Assembly (NCBI GenBank): GCA_913009235.1
Contig: CAJVXS010000001.1
Location: 1 to 64,000 of the forward strand
Source of the DNA: an uncultured Methylophilaceae bacterium
GTDB taxonomy: Bacteria > Pseudomonadota > Gammaproteobacteria > Burkholderiales > Methylophilaceae
Direction of reading: 5' to 3'
DNA length: 64,000 nt
In this document: positions 1 through 10,419 of the stretch, in pieces
Position numbering within the stretch: position 1 is the first letter of the stretch
How the letters are laid out: the number at the start of each line of letters is the position of its first letter
Position numbers and translations under genes: made by a program
Notes under the pieces: model-generated
Told to the model about the DNA's origin: nothing
Seen by the model: only the letters and a program-made list of their open reading frames with translations
Databases searched by the model: none

Positions 1-18
1 GCTATTTATTTGTCTATT

Positions 19-42
19 AAAGCTCCGTTAGGAGCTTTTTTA
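19..42 (+). terminator. Rho-independent terminator of the gene left of the window
   Basis: An 8-bp perfect stem (AAAGCTCC / GGAGCTTT) with a GTTA loop is followed by a T run. It probably ends transcription of a gene lying before position 1. Confidence 0.8.
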
Positions 43-130
43 GTTTGTGCTTTATGTATTTGCTGCATTTGGTGAAAATTTTAGTGCTTTTAAATTGAGT
101 GGATGCATTCCAATTCGCTGAATTTATTGA

Positions 131-170
131 TATAATTGCTTATTGTTAAGGGGCGGTAGGCCCTTTTTTT
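131..170 (+). promoter_or_regulatory. Probable promoter and leader hairpin of the rimP operon
   Basis: A perfect TATAAT lies at 131-136, without a convincing -35 box. It is followed at 147-163 by a hairpin (AAGGGGC, GGTA loop, GGCCCTT, one internal mismatch) and seven T residues. The hairpin resembles an attenuator or terminator placed just before rimP. Its role is inferred. Confidence 0.4.
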
Positions 171-210
171 ATTTCCGCGACATTTGTGGGGTGAGTTTTG
201 GAGATGGTTT

Positions 211-678
211 GTGCAAGGTTTAGAAAGTTTAATTGATAAAACAGTTACGCAGCTTGGGTTCGAGCTGGTCGACCTCGAGATGTCTAATCGAGGCAAATTG
301 TTACGTGTGTTTATTGATAAGCTAAATCCAAAAGATGTTAAAGATAGTGTTGTTATTGAAGACTGTGTGTTGATAAGTAATCAATTAGGCAATGTATTAA
401 CCGTTGAGCACGAGATTGACTATGATAGGCTTGAGGTTTCCTCGCCTGGTATGGATCGTGTAATTAAGAAAGAGCAAGATTTTATTAGGTTTTTAGGTGA
501 GCGTGCACAGGTTAAATTGCGCGCCCCAATGCTTGTTGAAGGCAAAGAGCCAAGAAAGAATTTTGTTGGCATTCTACGCGGCTTTGACGATGGGATGGTT
601 CAGCTTGAGTGTGATGGCGTGGTTGAGTCGTTACCGCTAAAGAGCATTGATAAAGCACGATTAAGCCCGCAGTTTTAG
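211..678 (+). CDS. rimP: Ribosome maturation factor RimP
   Basis: RimP assists late assembly of the 30S ribosomal subunit in the cytoplasm. The 155-residue product has the family's N-terminal pattern (LIDKTVTQLGFELVDLE), the central VSSPGMDR motif and the C-terminal SIDKARLSP segment. I chose the GTG at 211 because a GGAG sits at 200-203 and the protein then begins at the usual family position; a TTG at 184 would add nine residues that do not look like RimP. It is first gene of a same-strand run with nusA, infB, rbfA and truB, the classic translation/transcription operon. Length is normal. Confidence 0.95.
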   Translation: MQGLESLIDKTVTQLGFELVDLEMSNRGKLLRVFIDKLNPKDVKDSVVIEDCVLISNQLGNVLTVEHEIDYDRLEVSSPGMDRVIKKEQDFIRFLGERAQVKLRAPMLVEGKEPRKNFVGILRGFDDGMVQLECDGVVESLPLKSIDKARLSPQF

Positions 679-745
679 ATTTTTATTAATTTTAATGGTT
701 AGCATTTAAATCGCTAAGTAATTGTATTTAGGTTGGAGAGAGACG

Positions 746-2212
746 ATGAGTCGAGATATTTTATTATTGGTGGATGCCTTAGCGCACGAAAAAAACGTGA
801 GCGAAGAGATTGTATTTACTGCCCTGGAATTAGCTTTAGCTTCAGCGACTAAAAAGAATCATGAAGATAATACTGATATTCGCGTTTCGATTGACCGAGA
901 ATCAGGGGAATATGAGACCTTTAGAAGGTGGCAATATGTTGAATATGATTTGTTGGAAAGCTCAGACTTCCAATTTGATGAAGAGGATGAGCGTGCAAAA
1001 GATCGTGAAATCGGCGACTACTATGAAGAGCCTTTAGAGTCTATCGAGTTCGGTCGTATTGGTGCGCAAGCAGCAAAACAAGTTATCTTGCAAAAGGTGC
1101 GTGAAGCTGAACGTGAACAAATCCTAGAAGACTTCTTAGCGCGTGATGAAACACTGGTTACTGGTGTTATTAAGCGTATGGAAAAAGGTAATGCGATGAT
1201 TGAAGTTGGTCGTCTAGAGTGTGTTTTGCCGCGTGAGTCTATGATTCCACATGAGAATCTGCGCGTCGGCGATCGTATTCGTGCCAATTTATCACGTATC
1301 GAACGTAGCGCCCGTGGGCCACAATTAATTTTGTCTCGTATCGCTCCTGATTTCTTAATGCGTTTGTTTGAGTTGGAAGTGCCAGAAATCGAAGAAGGCT
1401 TGTTAGAGATACGCTCAGCGGCCCGTGACCCTGGTTTGCGTTCAAAAATTGCTGTTAAAGCGAATGATCAGCGTTTAGACCCGGTTGGTACTTGTGTTGG
1501 TATGCGTGGTTCACGTGTGCAAGCAGTAACGGGCGAGTTGGCTGGCGAGCGTGTTGATATCGTATTGTGGAGTATTGAGCCAGCGCAGTTTGTGATTAAT
1601 GCCATGGCGCCTGCTGAGGTGTCGAGTATTGTTGTGAATGAAGATGTACATAGTATGGATGTCGTGGTCGGTGAAGAGCAGCTAGCGTTAGCAATCGGCC
1701 GCAGTGGCCAAAATGTACGACTTGCATCGGAGCTAACAGGGTGGACATTGAATGTGCTGACAGAAGAAGAAGCAGATCAAAAGACTAAAGGTGAATACGC
1801 TAATATAAGTCAGCTGTTTATTGAAAAATTAGACGTTGATGAAGAAGTGGCCGGTATTTTAGTAGAAGAAGGCTTTAGTACGTTAGAAGAAGTTGCTTAT
1901 GTACCAATGGCTGAAATATCTGAAGTTGAGGCGTTTGATGAAGATACGATTAATGAGTTACGTTCACGTGCTCGTACAGCATTGCTAACCGAAGCGATTG
2001 CTAAAGAAGAGAGTGTCGATGGTCCTGCTGAAGATTTGGTCAAAATGGAGGGCATGGATGATGAAACTGCTGCTTTATTAGCTTCGAAAAAAGTAGCGAC
2101 AATGAGTGACTTGGCAGAGTTGGCCGCAGATGAATTGGTGGAGCTGAGTGGGATGGATGAGGAGCGTGCAAAAACACTCATCATGACAGCGCGTGCACCT
2201 TGGTTTGAGTAA
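746..2212 (+). CDS. nusA: Transcription termination/antitermination factor NusA
   Basis: NusA binds RNA polymerase and nascent RNA, and controls pausing, termination and antitermination. The 488-residue protein has the N-terminal RNAP-binding domain ([16 protein letters not shown]), an S1 domain near residues 135-200, two KH domains (including [14 protein letters not shown] and [11 protein letters not shown]) and two C-terminal acidic helix-hairpin-helix repeats typical of proteobacterial NusA. The ATG at 746 is preceded by GGAGAG at 735-740; an upstream in-frame start at 722 lacks such a site. It follows rimP by 67 bp and precedes infB, as in most proteobacteria. Confidence 0.96.
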   Translation: MSRDILLLVDALAHEKNVSEEIVFTALELALASATKKNHEDNTDIRVSIDRESGEYETFRRWQYVEYDLLESSDFQFDEEDERAKDREIGDYYEEPLESIEFGRIGAQAAKQVILQKVREAEREQILEDFLARDETLVTGVIKRMEKGNAMIEVGRLECVLPRESMIPHENLRVGDRIRANLSRIERSARGPQLILSRIAPDFLMRLFELEVPEIEEGLLEIRSAARDPGLRSKIAVKANDQRLDPVGTCVGMRGSRVQAVTGELAGERVDIVLWSIEPAQFVINAMAPAEVSSIVVNEDVHSMDVVVGEEQLALAIGRSGQNVRLASELTGWTLNVLTEEEADQKTKGEYANISQLFIEKLDVDEEVAGILVEEGFSTLEEVAYVPMAEISEVEAFDEDTINELRSRARTALLTEAIAKEESVDGPAEDLVKMEGMDDETAALLASKKVATMSDLAELAADELVELSGMDEERAKTLIMTARAPWFE

Positions 2213-2302
2213 GCTGTGGTTTTGGATGAAGCATTAGTTCGAGCAAATCATGACTTAACTAAATATTTAAAGTAGTAAAAAGTATAGAAACTGGAGCAGT
2301 AA

Positions 2303-4939
2303 ATGGCACAATCAACCGTTAAACAATTCGCCACAGAGCTGGGGCTGCCCCCCGCTTTGCTATTAGAGCAATTGAAGGGCGCGGGAGTAAATAAATTTGC
2401 TGTCGATGATCAATTAGGTGAGGCTGATAAAGCAGCGTTGCTAGGCTACTTACGTAAAGAGCATGGTGCAGTAAGCGCGCCTAAAAATAAAATTACGCTG
2501 ACACGTAAGCAAAATACAGAGATTAAAAAAACCGATAGGGATGGCAGAGCCCGTACAATTAAGGTTGAAGTGCGTAAAAAACGTGTGTTGCAGCGTAATG
2601 AAGCGGTCAAAGAAGAGCCTGTACCAGTTGAAGTGGTCAAAGAAGAGCCTGTACCAGTTGAAGTGGTCAAAGAAGAGCCTGTACCAGTTGAAGTGGAAGA
2701 AGTTGTAGCACCTATTGTGCCAGAGCCTGTAGTTGAAGCTTCGCCAGGTCGGGTTGTCAAGCGTAAAAAACAAGCGCTGACACCAGAGCAAATTGCGATT
2801 CGCGAAAAAGAAGCAGAGCGCCATGCAAAGTTAATTGCTTTCCAGAAAGAGGATTTACGTAACAAAGAAGCGATAAAACAGCGTAGGCTTGATGAGGAGC
2901 AAAAACGTAAAGATGCTGAAGAGGTCGCAGCAAAAAAACTAAGTGAAGGAACACTTCATAAGCCAGCGCCAAAAGCTGGTGTTGCTGCTAAGCCAGCAGT
3001 CAGTAAAGATGCTAAAAAAGGCAAAAGCAGCAATAAAGATTGGAATGATAAAGAAAACCGTAAGCGTGGTTTTAAAACGCGCGGTGCACCAACAGCTCAT
3101 GACTGGCGTTCTAAAAAAGGTAAGAATAAGTCATCGAAAACAGATGGAGATGAAGAGCACGCATTCGTTGCACCTACTGAGGCGGTAGTGCACGAAGTCT
3201 TGGTGCCAGAAACTTTATCTGTTTCAGACTTGGCTAAGAAAATGGCAGTGAAGGCCAATGAGGTGATTAAAACCTTAATGGGCATGGGCATGATGGTTAC
3301 CATCAACCAAGTGCTTGACCAAGAAACAGCGATTATTATCGTTGAAGAAATGGGCCATACTGCGATTGCAGCAGCCGAAAATGACCCTGAAACTTTCTTA
3401 GAAGAAGCTGAGCATGTAGATGCGGTATTAGAAGGGCGCCCACCAGTTGTGACGGTGATGGGCCATGTTGACCACGGTAAAACATCTTTACTCGACTATA
3501 TTCGTACCAGCAGGGTTGCAGGCGACGAAGCCGGTGGTATCACGCAACATATTGGTGCTTACCATGTAGAAACGCCAAACGGCATGGTAACTTTCTTAGA
3601 TACGCCGGGCCATGAAGCCTTTACCGCGATGCGTGCACGTGGTGCAAAAGCAACTGATATCGTTATCTTGGTTGTTTCTGCTGATGACGGCGTGATGCCG
3701 CAAACAAAAGAAGCCATTCACCATGCTAAGGCAGGTAATGTGCCCCTGGTTGTTGCGATTAATAAGATTGATAAGCCAGAGGCTGATCCAGAGCGTGTGA
3801 AAATGGAATTAGTATCAGAAGAAGTGGTGCCTGAGGATCTTGGCGGTGAAATCATGTTCCGTGAAGTCTCAGCTAAAACTGGACAAGGCATTGATGAACT
3901 GCTTGAAGCGGTATTACTACAAGCTGAGGTTCTGGAATTACAAGCGGCTAAAAACATTCCAGCTAAAGGGTTGGTTGTTGAGGGACGTTTAGATAAGGGC
4001 CGCGGTCCAGTTTCTACTATATTAGTGCAATCAGGCACATTGAAACGTGGCGATATGCTACTTGCTGGTAGTACTTATGGTCGTGTTCGAGCTATGTTAG
4101 ATGAAGCAGGGTCAGAAATTAAAGAGGCGGGGCCGTCGATGCCTGTTGAGGTGTTAGGTTTGTCTGATGTGCCATCGTCTGGCGAAGAAGTGATTGTAGT
4201 GAATGATGAGCGTAAAGCACGTGAAATCGCCATGTTCCGTCAAGGTAAGTCCCGTGATGTGAGGTTTGCGAAACAGCAAGCAGTGAAACTTGAAAACATG
4301 ATGGGCCAAATGGCTGATGGTGAAGTGCAAACGCTAGGCCTGATTATTAAATCCGATGTACAAGGTTCTAACGAGGCATTAGAAACGAGCTTGCTTAAGC
4401 TAGCGACTGAAGAAGTCCGTGTGAATATTATTCATACTGGCGTTGGTGCAATTAGTGAGTCTGATGTTAACTTGGCAATGGCTTCTAAGGCGGTATTGAT
4501 TGGCTTTAATGTGCGTGCCGATACTGGTGCACGTAAGTTAGTTGAAGCACATGGTGTTGATGTGCGCTACTACAATATTATTTATGAAGCCGTTGATGAA
4601 GTTAAAGCGGCGCTTGGGGGCATGTTGGCGCCAGAGCAGCGTGAAAGTATCATTGGCAGTGTTGAAATTCGTGAAGTATTCCGCATTTCTAAAATCGGTG
4701 CGGTTGCAGGCTGTTATGTCCGAGATGGCCGCATCACAAGCGAATCAAAAATACGCGTATTACGCGACAATGTGATTATTCACGCAGGTGAATTGGATTC
4801 ATTGAAACGCTTTAAAGATGATGTGAAAGAAGTGAAAAATAACTTCGAATGCGGACTATCACTAAAAGGTTATAACGACCTTGAAGTGGGTGATCTGTTA
4901 GAAGTGTATGAAGTCTTGGAGATTGCTCGATCACTTTAA
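2303..4939 (+). CDS. infB: Translation initiation factor IF-2
   Basis: IF-2 is the GTPase that brings initiator tRNA to the ribosome. The 878-residue protein has the short N-terminal IF2 domain ([17 protein letters not shown]), a long charged, low-complexity linker and the G domain with GHVDHGKT (about residue 387), DTPGH (about 433) and NKID (about 484). The C-terminal IF2 domains follow. GGAG at 2293-2296 supports the ATG at 2303. The linker contains three copies of a ten-residue unit ([10 protein letters not shown]) from a perfect DNA tandem repeat. The G domain itself shows no defect. Confidence 0.97.
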   Translation: MAQSTVKQFATELGLPPALLLEQLKGAGVNKFAVDDQLGEADKAALLGYLRKEHGAVSAPKNKITLTRKQNTEIKKTDRDGRARTIKVEVRKKRVLQRNEAVKEEPVPVEVVKEEPVPVEVVKEEPVPVEVEEVVAPIVPEPVVEASPGRVVKRKKQALTPEQIAIREKEAERHAKLIAFQKEDLRNKEAIKQRRLDEEQKRKDAEEVAAKKLSEGTLHKPAPKAGVAAKPAVSKDAKKGKSSNKDWNDKENRKRGFKTRGAPTAHDWRSKKGKNKSSKTDGDEEHAFVAPTEAVVHEVLVPETLSVSDLAKKMAVKANEVIKTLMGMGMMVTINQVLDQETAIIIVEEMGHTAIAAAENDPETFLEEAEHVDAVLEGRPPVVTVMGHVDHGKTSLLDYIRTSRVAGDEAGGITQHIGAYHVETPNGMVTFLDTPGHEAFTAMRARGAKATDIVILVVSADDGVMPQTKEAIHHAKAGNVPLVVAINKIDKPEADPERVKMELVSEEVVPEDLGGEIMFREVSAKTGQGIDELLEAVLLQAEVLELQAAKNIPAKGLVVEGRLDKGRGPVSTILVQSGTLKRGDMLLAGSTYGRVRAMLDEAGSEIKEAGPSMPVEVLGLSDVPSSGEEVIVVNDERKAREIAMFRQGKSRDVRFAKQQAVKLENMMGQMADGEVQTLGLIIKSDVQGSNEALETSLLKLATEEVRVNIIHTGVGAISESDVNLAMASKAVLIGFNVRADTGARKLVEAHGVDVRYYNIIYEAVDEVKAALGGMLAPEQRESIIGSVEIREVFRISKIGAVAGCYVRDGRITSESKIRVLRDNVIIHAGELDSLKRFKDDVKEVKNNFECGLSLKGYNDLEVGDLLEVYEVLEIARSL
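2605..2694 (+). repeat. 30-bp tandem repeat, three perfect copies, inside infB
   Basis: The unit beginning GGTCAAAGAAGAGCCTGTAC occupies 2605-2634, 2635-2664 and 2665-2694 with no mismatch. It is a multiple of three, so copy-number changes keep frame and only lengthen or shorten the IF-2 linker. Confidence 0.95.
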
Positions 4940-4963
4940 GCTGATTAAGCGAGGGGGTATTTA

Positions 4964-5329
4964 ATGGCAAAAGCATACGCAAGGTCAAGCCGCATTGCAG
5001 AACAAATGCGCCGTGAGTTGGCGGATTTGTTACAGTTTGCAGTGAAAGATCCGCGCGTAGGCATGGTAACGGTGACTGAGGTGGAAGTCACAGGTGATAT
5101 GGAGCATGCCAAGGTGTTCTATAGTGCGGCAGAAGGCACAGCAGAGTTGCAAGCGGGGCTAGAAAAGTCATCCGGCTTTTTACGTTCGCAAGTAGCAAAG
5201 CGTATGTTGTTACGCAAAGTGCCCCAGCTGCACTTTCAATATGATGCTTCGGCTGACTATGGGATGAAAATGACCAAGCTAATTGATGAGGCGTTAGCGA
5301 ATAGCGCCGAAGACAGCCAAGAAGACTAA
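4964..5329 (+). CDS. rbfA: Ribosome-binding factor A
   Basis: RbfA is a KH-like protein needed for 16S rRNA 5'-end maturation and cold adaptation. The 121-residue product shows the family signatures RIAEQMRRELADLLQ at the N-terminus, DPRVGMVTVTEVEVTGD in the first third and KVPQLHFQYDASADYG near the C-terminus. A strong purine-rich site (GAGGGGG, 4951-4957) precedes the ATG. It starts 24 bp after infB and ends 4 bp before truB, so the three genes are very likely co-transcribed. Confidence 0.96.
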   Translation: MAKAYARSSRIAEQMRRELADLLQFAVKDPRVGMVTVTEVEVTGDMEHAKVFYSAAEGTAELQAGLEKSSGFLRSQVAKRMLLRKVPQLHFQYDASADYGMKMTKLIDEALANSAEDSQED

Positions 5330-5333
5330 TTTT

Positions 5334-6233
5334 TTGCAGTTCAAACGCGTTAAAAGAAAGGTCGATGGCATCCTATTGCTGGATAAGCCACTCGGCTATT
5401 CTTCAAACCAAGCATTACAGAAAATAAAATGGCTATTTCAAGCCACCAAAGCAGGCCATACAGGCACATTAGATCCACTTGCGACAGGTTTGCTGCCAAT
5501 TTGCTTGGGCGAGGCGACTAAGTTTGCGCAACATGTGACCAATGCTGATAAAACTTATATTGCCAATGTCAAGTTCGGTGTTCGAACCACGACGGGCGAT
5601 GCTGAAGGTGACGTTGTTTCAACAATGCCTGTGAATATAACCACAGTTGAGCTTGAACAGATTTGCCAACAATTCTTAGGTGAAATAAGCCAAACACCCC
5701 CTATGTACTCTGCATTAAAACACAATGGTAAGCCTTTGTATGAGTATGCGAGAGCTGGCATTGAAATCGAGCGTCCGGCGAGGCAAGTCACTATTACAAA
5801 AATTGTGGTAGATTCTTTTTTAGATGGTGAGGCTATTATCACTGTTGGCTGCAGTAAAGGCACTTATATCCGCACGTTAGCAGAAGATATAGCCAATGCG
5901 CTGGATAATCACGCACATTTAACGGGGTTACGTAGGACTGAAACGGCTGGCTATGACATTGCAGATGCGATGACAATAGAGGAAGTTGAGGCGCTTGCGA
6001 TGGAAGTGCGTGATGCGCAGCTGTTGCCAGTAGACTCGGCGATTAGTGTGTTACCAAAAATTACGATTAGTACTGACTCAGCTTTTTTCTTTAAGCAAGG
6101 CCAGGCTGTTTGGGAGGCGGGCGTAATTCCTGATGGTGAATTACGCGTTTATGAAGAAGGTGGTGTTTTCCTGGGCTTAGGAAAGTTGTTGGAAGATGGA
6201 AAAGTGACCGCAAAGCGATTGATCCACTTGTAA
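5334..6233 (+). CDS. truB: tRNA pseudouridine(55) synthase TruB
   Basis: TruB converts U55 of the tRNA T-loop to pseudouridine. The 299-residue protein has VDGILLLDKPLGYSSN near the N-terminus and the catalytic motif GHTGTLDPLATG, with the catalytic aspartate at about residue 47. A C-terminal PUA-like segment is present. The start is a TTG at 5334, four bases after the rbfA stop; no ATG lies near the conserved N-terminus, so translational coupling with rbfA is likely. It is the last gene of the rimP operon. Confidence 0.94.
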   Translation: MQFKRVKRKVDGILLLDKPLGYSSNQALQKIKWLFQATKAGHTGTLDPLATGLLPICLGEATKFAQHVTNADKTYIANVKFGVRTTTGDAEGDVVSTMPVNITTVELEQICQQFLGEISQTPPMYSALKHNGKPLYEYARAGIEIERPARQVTITKIVVDSFLDGEAIITVGCSKGTYIRTLAEDIANALDNHAHLTGLRRTETAGYDIADAMTIEEVEALAMEVRDAQLLPVDSAISVLPKITISTDSAFFFKQGQAVWEAGVIPDGELRVYEEGGVFLGLGKLLEDGKVTAKRLIHL

Positions 6234-6294
6234 GGGCACGACAAAGCCTTCACTCATGCCTTTTCAAACTTTAGAATTCTTGCACTTTTACGAT

Positions 6295-6322
6295 AAAACG
6301 CTACTCTTACAGCTAGTGTTTT
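6295..6322 (+). terminator. Weak hairpin after truB
   Basis: A 9-bp stem with one G-T pair (AAAACGCTA / TAGTGTTTT) lies 60 bp after truB. It has no strong T run, so it is only a possible end of the rimP operon. Confidence 0.35.
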
Positions 6323-6385
6323 GTCATTTATCTATCACACCACAAGGGTAGTCGGCATTGCCTTTTTTATTAGTGAGGGTACGTC

Positions 6386-7048
6386 ATGACAACATCAGTC
6401 CGCGTCAGGTATCAAACGATTGAAATCGGAAGTGCCGATATCCACTTGTGCACGCTAAGGGATAAGCAAGAGTTTAGTGACCCAAATGATGTCGCAAAGA
6501 ACCTTGGAATTAACGATACCTTATGGTCACTATTTGGAGTGGTATGGCCTTCAAGTGTAGTGTTGGCGCACTATATGGATGATTATGCGACTGATAGTAA
6601 ACGTATTTTGGAAATTGGTTGTGGCATGGCATTAACCAGCTTAATGCTTAATAAACAACACGCTGATATCACCGCAACCGATTATCATCCAGAGGCCGGC
6701 CTCTTTTTACAGCGCAACACTGAGCTTAATCATGATGCGGATATCCAATATGAACGTGCTGATTGGTCGGAAGACTGCGATACTTTGGGGCGTTTTGATT
6801 TGATTATTGGTAGCGACCTTCTGTATGAGGATGGGCATGCTGAGCAGCTAGCCAAATTCATTGAACACCATAGCCAGCCGAATTGTGAAGTTGTTTTAGT
6901 TGATCCGGGCCGCGGGCGAAAAAATAAACTCGGGATGCAGATGGAGAAATATGGCTATCAAAGCGAACAGACGACGCCTGCCCATACGGATTATCTAGAG
7001 GCCCCATTTAAAGGGTATGTGCTTAAGTATTGGCGAGTTGATACATAA
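6386..7048 (+). CDS. Class I SAM-dependent methyltransferase, METTL21/nicotinamide-N-methyltransferase-like fold
   Basis: The 220-residue protein has a Rossmann methyltransferase core: motif I LEIGCGMALTSLM near residues 72-84, an acidic residue in ATDYHPEAG that should bind the SAM ribose, and DLIIGSDLLYE. The segment WSLFGVVWPSSVVLAHYM before motif I resembles the entry of the METTL20/21 lysine-methyltransferase group, which modifies proteins such as electron-transfer flavoprotein beta. The substrate here is unknown. It stands alone between truB and rpsO, with its own leader. The family call is from motif recognition only. Confidence 0.7.
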   Translation: MTTSVRVRYQTIEIGSADIHLCTLRDKQEFSDPNDVAKNLGINDTLWSLFGVVWPSSVVLAHYMDDYATDSKRILEIGCGMALTSLMLNKQHADITATDYHPEAGLFLQRNTELNHDADIQYERADWSEDCDTLGRFDLIIGSDLLYEDGHAEQLAKFIEHHSQPNCEVVLVDPGRGRKNKLGMQMEKYGYQSEQTTPAHTDYLEAPFKGYVLKYWRVDT

Positions 7049-7124
7049 AAGGCGGAATAAATACTCAAAATGCTTAAATTGGTTGTAAAGCAGAATGAAA
7101 ACATAAGCTTAGTACTAATTAAGC

Positions 7125-7153
7125 TTGGTGTTTTGCCAATTTATGGCTATAAT
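7125..7153 (+). promoter_or_regulatory. Probable sigma-70 promoter of rpsO
   Basis: TTGGTG at 7125-7130 and a perfect TATAAT at 7148-7153 are separated by 17 bp. Transcription would give a leader of about 125 bases before rpsO, room for the S15 autoregulation that is known in other bacteria but not demonstrated here. Confidence 0.6.
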
Positions 7154-7286
7154 GCTCGGCTTGTCTGATTTAAAATCATGTGATTTGAAGCATGTTATTT
7201 CAAACATGTAAATTGAATGCAAGCGCAGGTTGGGTAAATAGGTTGCTTGGCTATGTTTGTATTGACGCTAACTAAAAGGATAAAAG

Positions 7287-7556
7287 ATGGCAGTTACAGC
7301 GCAAGACTCAGCAAAAATTATTAAAGAATATCAACGTGCTCCAAATGATACGGCAAGCCCAGAAGTGCAAGTTGCACTTTTAACTAATCGCATTGCTTAT
7401 TTAACAGAGCATTTCAAAACAAACAAAAAAGATAATCACTCACGCCGTGGTTTGTTGGCTATGGTTAGTCAGCGCCGTAAGCTGCTAGATTACCTTAAAG
7501 GTAGAGACGCAAGCCGTTATCAAGCATTAATTGGTAAATTAGGTTTACGTAAATAA
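7287..7556 (+). CDS. rpsO: 30S ribosomal protein S15
   Basis: S15 binds 16S rRNA helices early in 30S assembly. The 89-residue product is full length and carries the family signature around [22 protein letters not shown] with the C-terminal [12 protein letters not shown] segment. An AAAAGGA site precedes the ATG. As in most proteobacteria the next gene is pnp; a hairpin lies between the two. Confidence 0.97.
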   Translation: MAVTAQDSAKIIKEYQRAPNDTASPEVQVALLTNRIAYLTEHFKTNKKDNHSRRGLLAMVSQRRKLLDYLKGRDASRYQALIGKLGLRK

Positions 7557-7594
7557 TTTCTGTAAATGCGTTATTCGCTTTTATAGATGTGTAG

Positions 7595-7632
7595 AAAGTC
7601 GATTGCATTTAACGATGAGTCGGCTTTTTTTA
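7595..7632 (+). terminator. rpsO terminator (rpsO-pnp junction)
   Basis: An 8-bp stem AAAGTCGA / TCGGCTTT with one G-T pair and a 17-base loop is followed by a T run. It probably ends part of the rpsO transcripts, as known for E. coli. Confidence 0.7.
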
Positions 7633-7685
7633 TTGTTTGATTGCTATTGGGTAGTGAATAGCAGTCTGTTGAAAAAGGAAAACAA

Positions 7686-9794
7686 ATGTTTAATAAAGTA
7701 ACGAAAAGTATTCAGTACGGGGATCATACGCTAACGCTAGAAACTGGTGAGATTGCTCGTCAAGCAGATGCGACAGTGATGGTGAGCTATGGTGATACCG
7801 TTGTCATGGTTGCGGTGACGAGCCGTAGCGAAGTTAAAGCAGGGCAAGATTTTTTCCCGTTAACTGTTGATTACATGGAAAAAACATACGCTGCAGGTAA
7901 GATTCCTGGTAGCTTCTTTAAGCGTGAAGGCCGTCCTTCAGAAAAAGAAACGTTAACTAGTCGTTTAATCGATCGCCCGTTACGTCCATTGTTCCCAGCA
8001 TCGTTTTATAACGAAGTACAAGTTGTTGCAACAGTCATGTCGTCAGACCCTGAAATTGATTCGGATATTCCTGCGATTATTGGAGCTTCCGCTGCCATGT
8101 CATTATCAGGCATTCCGTTCTTTGGGCCATTAGGCGCTGCACGTGTTGGTTATATTGAAGGAGAGTACATCCTTAACCCAAGCAAAACACAAATGGAGAC
8201 TACTGAGCTAGATTTAGTTGTTGCGGCAACTGAAACGGCTGTGATGATGGTTGAGTCTGAAGCAAAAGAGCTTTCAGAAGAAGTCATGTTGGGTGCAGTC
8301 ACATTCGGTCATGATGCAATGCAGCCGGTCATTAAAATGATTAATGAATTGGCTGCTGAAGCAGGTAAGGATGCATGGGATTGGACTGCACCTGAGCCAG
8401 ATACGGCTTTAATTGAAAAAGTGAAAAACTTAATTGGTGAAGATGTTGATGCTGCTTTTCAAATTAAAGAAAAAGGTGTGCGTTCAACTAAGTTAAACGA
8501 AATAAAAAAACGTTTAACAGATGAATTGGTTACTGAGGAAACTTCAACTGATGAAGCGAATGCGATTAAAAGTGAATTCTTTAATTTAGAGGCACAAACA
8601 GTGCGTAGCCAAATTTTGAATGGTAACCCACGCATTGATGGGCGTGACACGCGCACAGTGCGCCCTATTACTGTTCGTACTGGCGTGTTGCCACGTACTC
8701 ATGGCTCTGCCCTATTTACGCGTGGTGAGACGCAGGCGTTAGTTGTCGCGACATTAGGTACTGGCCGTGATGAGCAGAAAGTTGACGCTCTACAAGGCGA
8801 GTTTACTGATAACTTTATGTTGCATTACAACTTCCCTCCATACGCAACTGGTGAAACTGGCCGTGTTGGAACACCTAAACGTCGTGAAATTGGTCATGGT
8901 CGTTTAGCTAAGCGTGCATTAATTGCTGCTTTACCCTCTAAAGAAGACTTTGATTACACCATGCGAGTGGTTTCAGAGATTACAGAATCAAACGGTTCTA
9001 GTTCTATGGCTTCTGTTTGTGGCGGCACTTTAGCGTTAATGGATGCTGGCGTACCGATGAAAGCACCAGTTGCTGGTATTGCAATGGGCCTAATCAAAGA
9101 AGGCAACCGCGTTGCTGTGTTGACTGACATCTTGGGTGATGAAGATCACTTGGGCGATATGGACTTTAAAGTAGCAGGTTCATTGAACGGTATTACTGCG
9201 TTGCAGATGGATATTAAAATCACTGGTATTACTGCACAAATTATGCAGGCGGCTTTAGCGCAGGCTAAAGAAGGTCGTGAGCATATCTTAGGCATTATGC
9301 AAACAGGATTAGATGCTGCTGATACAGAGATGTCAGAATTTGCACCTCGTATTATCAAAGTAAAAATCAATCCAGATAAGATACGTGACGTGATTGGTAA
9401 AGGCGGCGCAGTGATTCAAGCGTTGACGAAAGAGACTAATACCAATATTGATATTGACGAAGACGGTACTGTGAAAATTGCATGTACTAGCGCTGAAGAA
9501 GGTGAGGAAGCGAAGCGTCGTATTAAAGAGATTACAGCGGATGTTGAAGTTGGCCAGGTCTACGAAGGCCCGGTTGTTAAAGTATTAGACTTTGGAGCGG
9601 TGGTTTCATTGATTCCAGGTAAGGATGGTTTGGTTCATATTTCACAAATCGCACATCAACGTGTGAATGCAGTGAGTGACTTCGTTAAAGAGGGCGACAC
9701 TGTTAAAGTGAAAGTGGTTGAGATCGACGGTAAAGGTAAAGTGCGCTTAAGCATGAAAGCTTTAATCGAAGTGCCAGCTACAGACGCTGAGTAG
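7686..9794 (+). CDS. pnp: Polyribonucleotide nucleotidyltransferase (PNPase)
   Basis: PNPase degrades RNA 3' to 5' by phosphorolysis and works in RNA turnover complexes. The 702-residue protein has two RNase PH domains (one beginning near residue 15, the second after about 310 with [17 protein letters not shown]), a KH domain ([15 protein letters not shown]) and a C-terminal S1 domain ending at about residue 690. Length and domain order are normal. An AAAAGGA-type site precedes the ATG. A strong terminator follows directly. Confidence 0.97.
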   Translation: MFNKVTKSIQYGDHTLTLETGEIARQADATVMVSYGDTVVMVAVTSRSEVKAGQDFFPLTVDYMEKTYAAGKIPGSFFKREGRPSEKETLTSRLIDRPLRPLFPASFYNEVQVVATVMSSDPEIDSDIPAIIGASAAMSLSGIPFFGPLGAARVGYIEGEYILNPSKTQMETTELDLVVAATETAVMMVESEAKELSEEVMLGAVTFGHDAMQPVIKMINELAAEAGKDAWDWTAPEPDTALIEKVKNLIGEDVDAAFQIKEKGVRSTKLNEIKKRLTDELVTEETSTDEANAIKSEFFNLEAQTVRSQILNGNPRIDGRDTRTVRPITVRTGVLPRTHGSALFTRGETQALVVATLGTGRDEQKVDALQGEFTDNFMLHYNFPPYATGETGRVGTPKRREIGHGRLAKRALIAALPSKEDFDYTMRVVSEITESNGSSSMASVCGGTLALMDAGVPMKAPVAGIAMGLIKEGNRVAVLTDILGDEDHLGDMDFKVAGSLNGITALQMDIKITGITAQIMQAALAQAKEGREHILGIMQTGLDAADTEMSEFAPRIIKVKINPDKIRDVIGKGGAVIQALTKETNTNIDIDEDGTVKIACTSAEEGEEAKRRIKEITADVEVGQVYEGPVVKVLDFGAVVSLIPGKDGLVHISQIAHQRVNAVSDFVKEGDTVKVKVVEIDGKGKVRLSMKALIEVPATDAE

Positions 9795-9805
9795 TAAGTT
9801 CTAGC

Positions 9806-9838
9806 AATAAAAAAGCCCGCTAAGCGGGCTTTTTTATT
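9806..9838. terminator. Bidirectional terminator between pnp and dksA
   Basis: A perfect stem AAAAAAGCCCGC / GCGGGCTTTTTT around TAA, flanked by A and T runs, serves the convergent pnp (+) and dksA (-). Confidence 0.93.
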
Positions 9839-9885
9839 GTGTGTTACTTTTGAAGTAAATCAGCCTTGGCTAATATTAAGTCATG

Positions 9886-10311
9886 TTATTTTGCGACTTG
9901 CTTTTCTCTTAGCTCATCTAATGTTTTGCAATCAATGCATAGCGTGGCTGTTGGACGCGCTTCTAAGCGCCTTGAACCAATTTCCACACCACAGCTTTCG
10001 CAGTAACCATATTCATTCGCATCAATATTGCGCAGAGTGCCTTCAATTTTTTTGATTAACTTACGCTCACGGTCGCGGTTGCGTAATTCAAGCGCCATAT
10101 CAGACTCTTGACTGGCGCGATCATTAGGGTCTGCAAACGTAGAAACCTCATCTTGCATATGAAGCACAGTACGATCAATATCTGCGTTTAACTCAGTTTT
10201 CCACATTTCTAAAATAGAGCGAAAGTGTTTACGCTGTCTTTTGCTCATGTACTCTTCATCAGGTTTTGGTTGATAAGGAGTGACACTATTGTGCGGTTTT
10301 CTATCTGTCAT
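9886..10311 (-). CDS. dksA: RNA polymerase-binding transcription factor DksA
   Basis: DksA enters the RNAP secondary channel and, with ppGpp, mediates the stringent response. The 141-residue protein has the coiled coil carrying the tip motif ADPNDRASQE, with the key D..D.A pattern intact, and a C-terminal four-cysteine zinc finger (CESC and CIDC). Length is normal. It converges on pnp and shares its terminator. Confidence 0.95.
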   Translation of the reverse strand: MTDRKPHNSVTPYQPKPDEEYMSKRQRKHFRSILEMWKTELNADIDRTVLHMQDEVSTFADPNDRASQESDMALELRNRDRERKLIKKIEGTLRNIDANEYGYCESCGVEIGSRRLEARPTATLCIDCKTLDELREKQVAK

Positions 10312-10419
10312 CTTGTGCCTAAAAAGTTACTTAAAAAATTGTGTAATGTAAAAGTATAAGAATTAACCGCGCGAGTGTACACGATTATATAGCAGATGCA
10401 AAGAATCTACTCAGAGAAG

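Noticed and set aside
2446-2865. Long open frames on the minus strand inside infB
   Set aside because: They arise from the low-complexity linker and repeat of infB, are poor in protein-like structure, and have no ribosome site.
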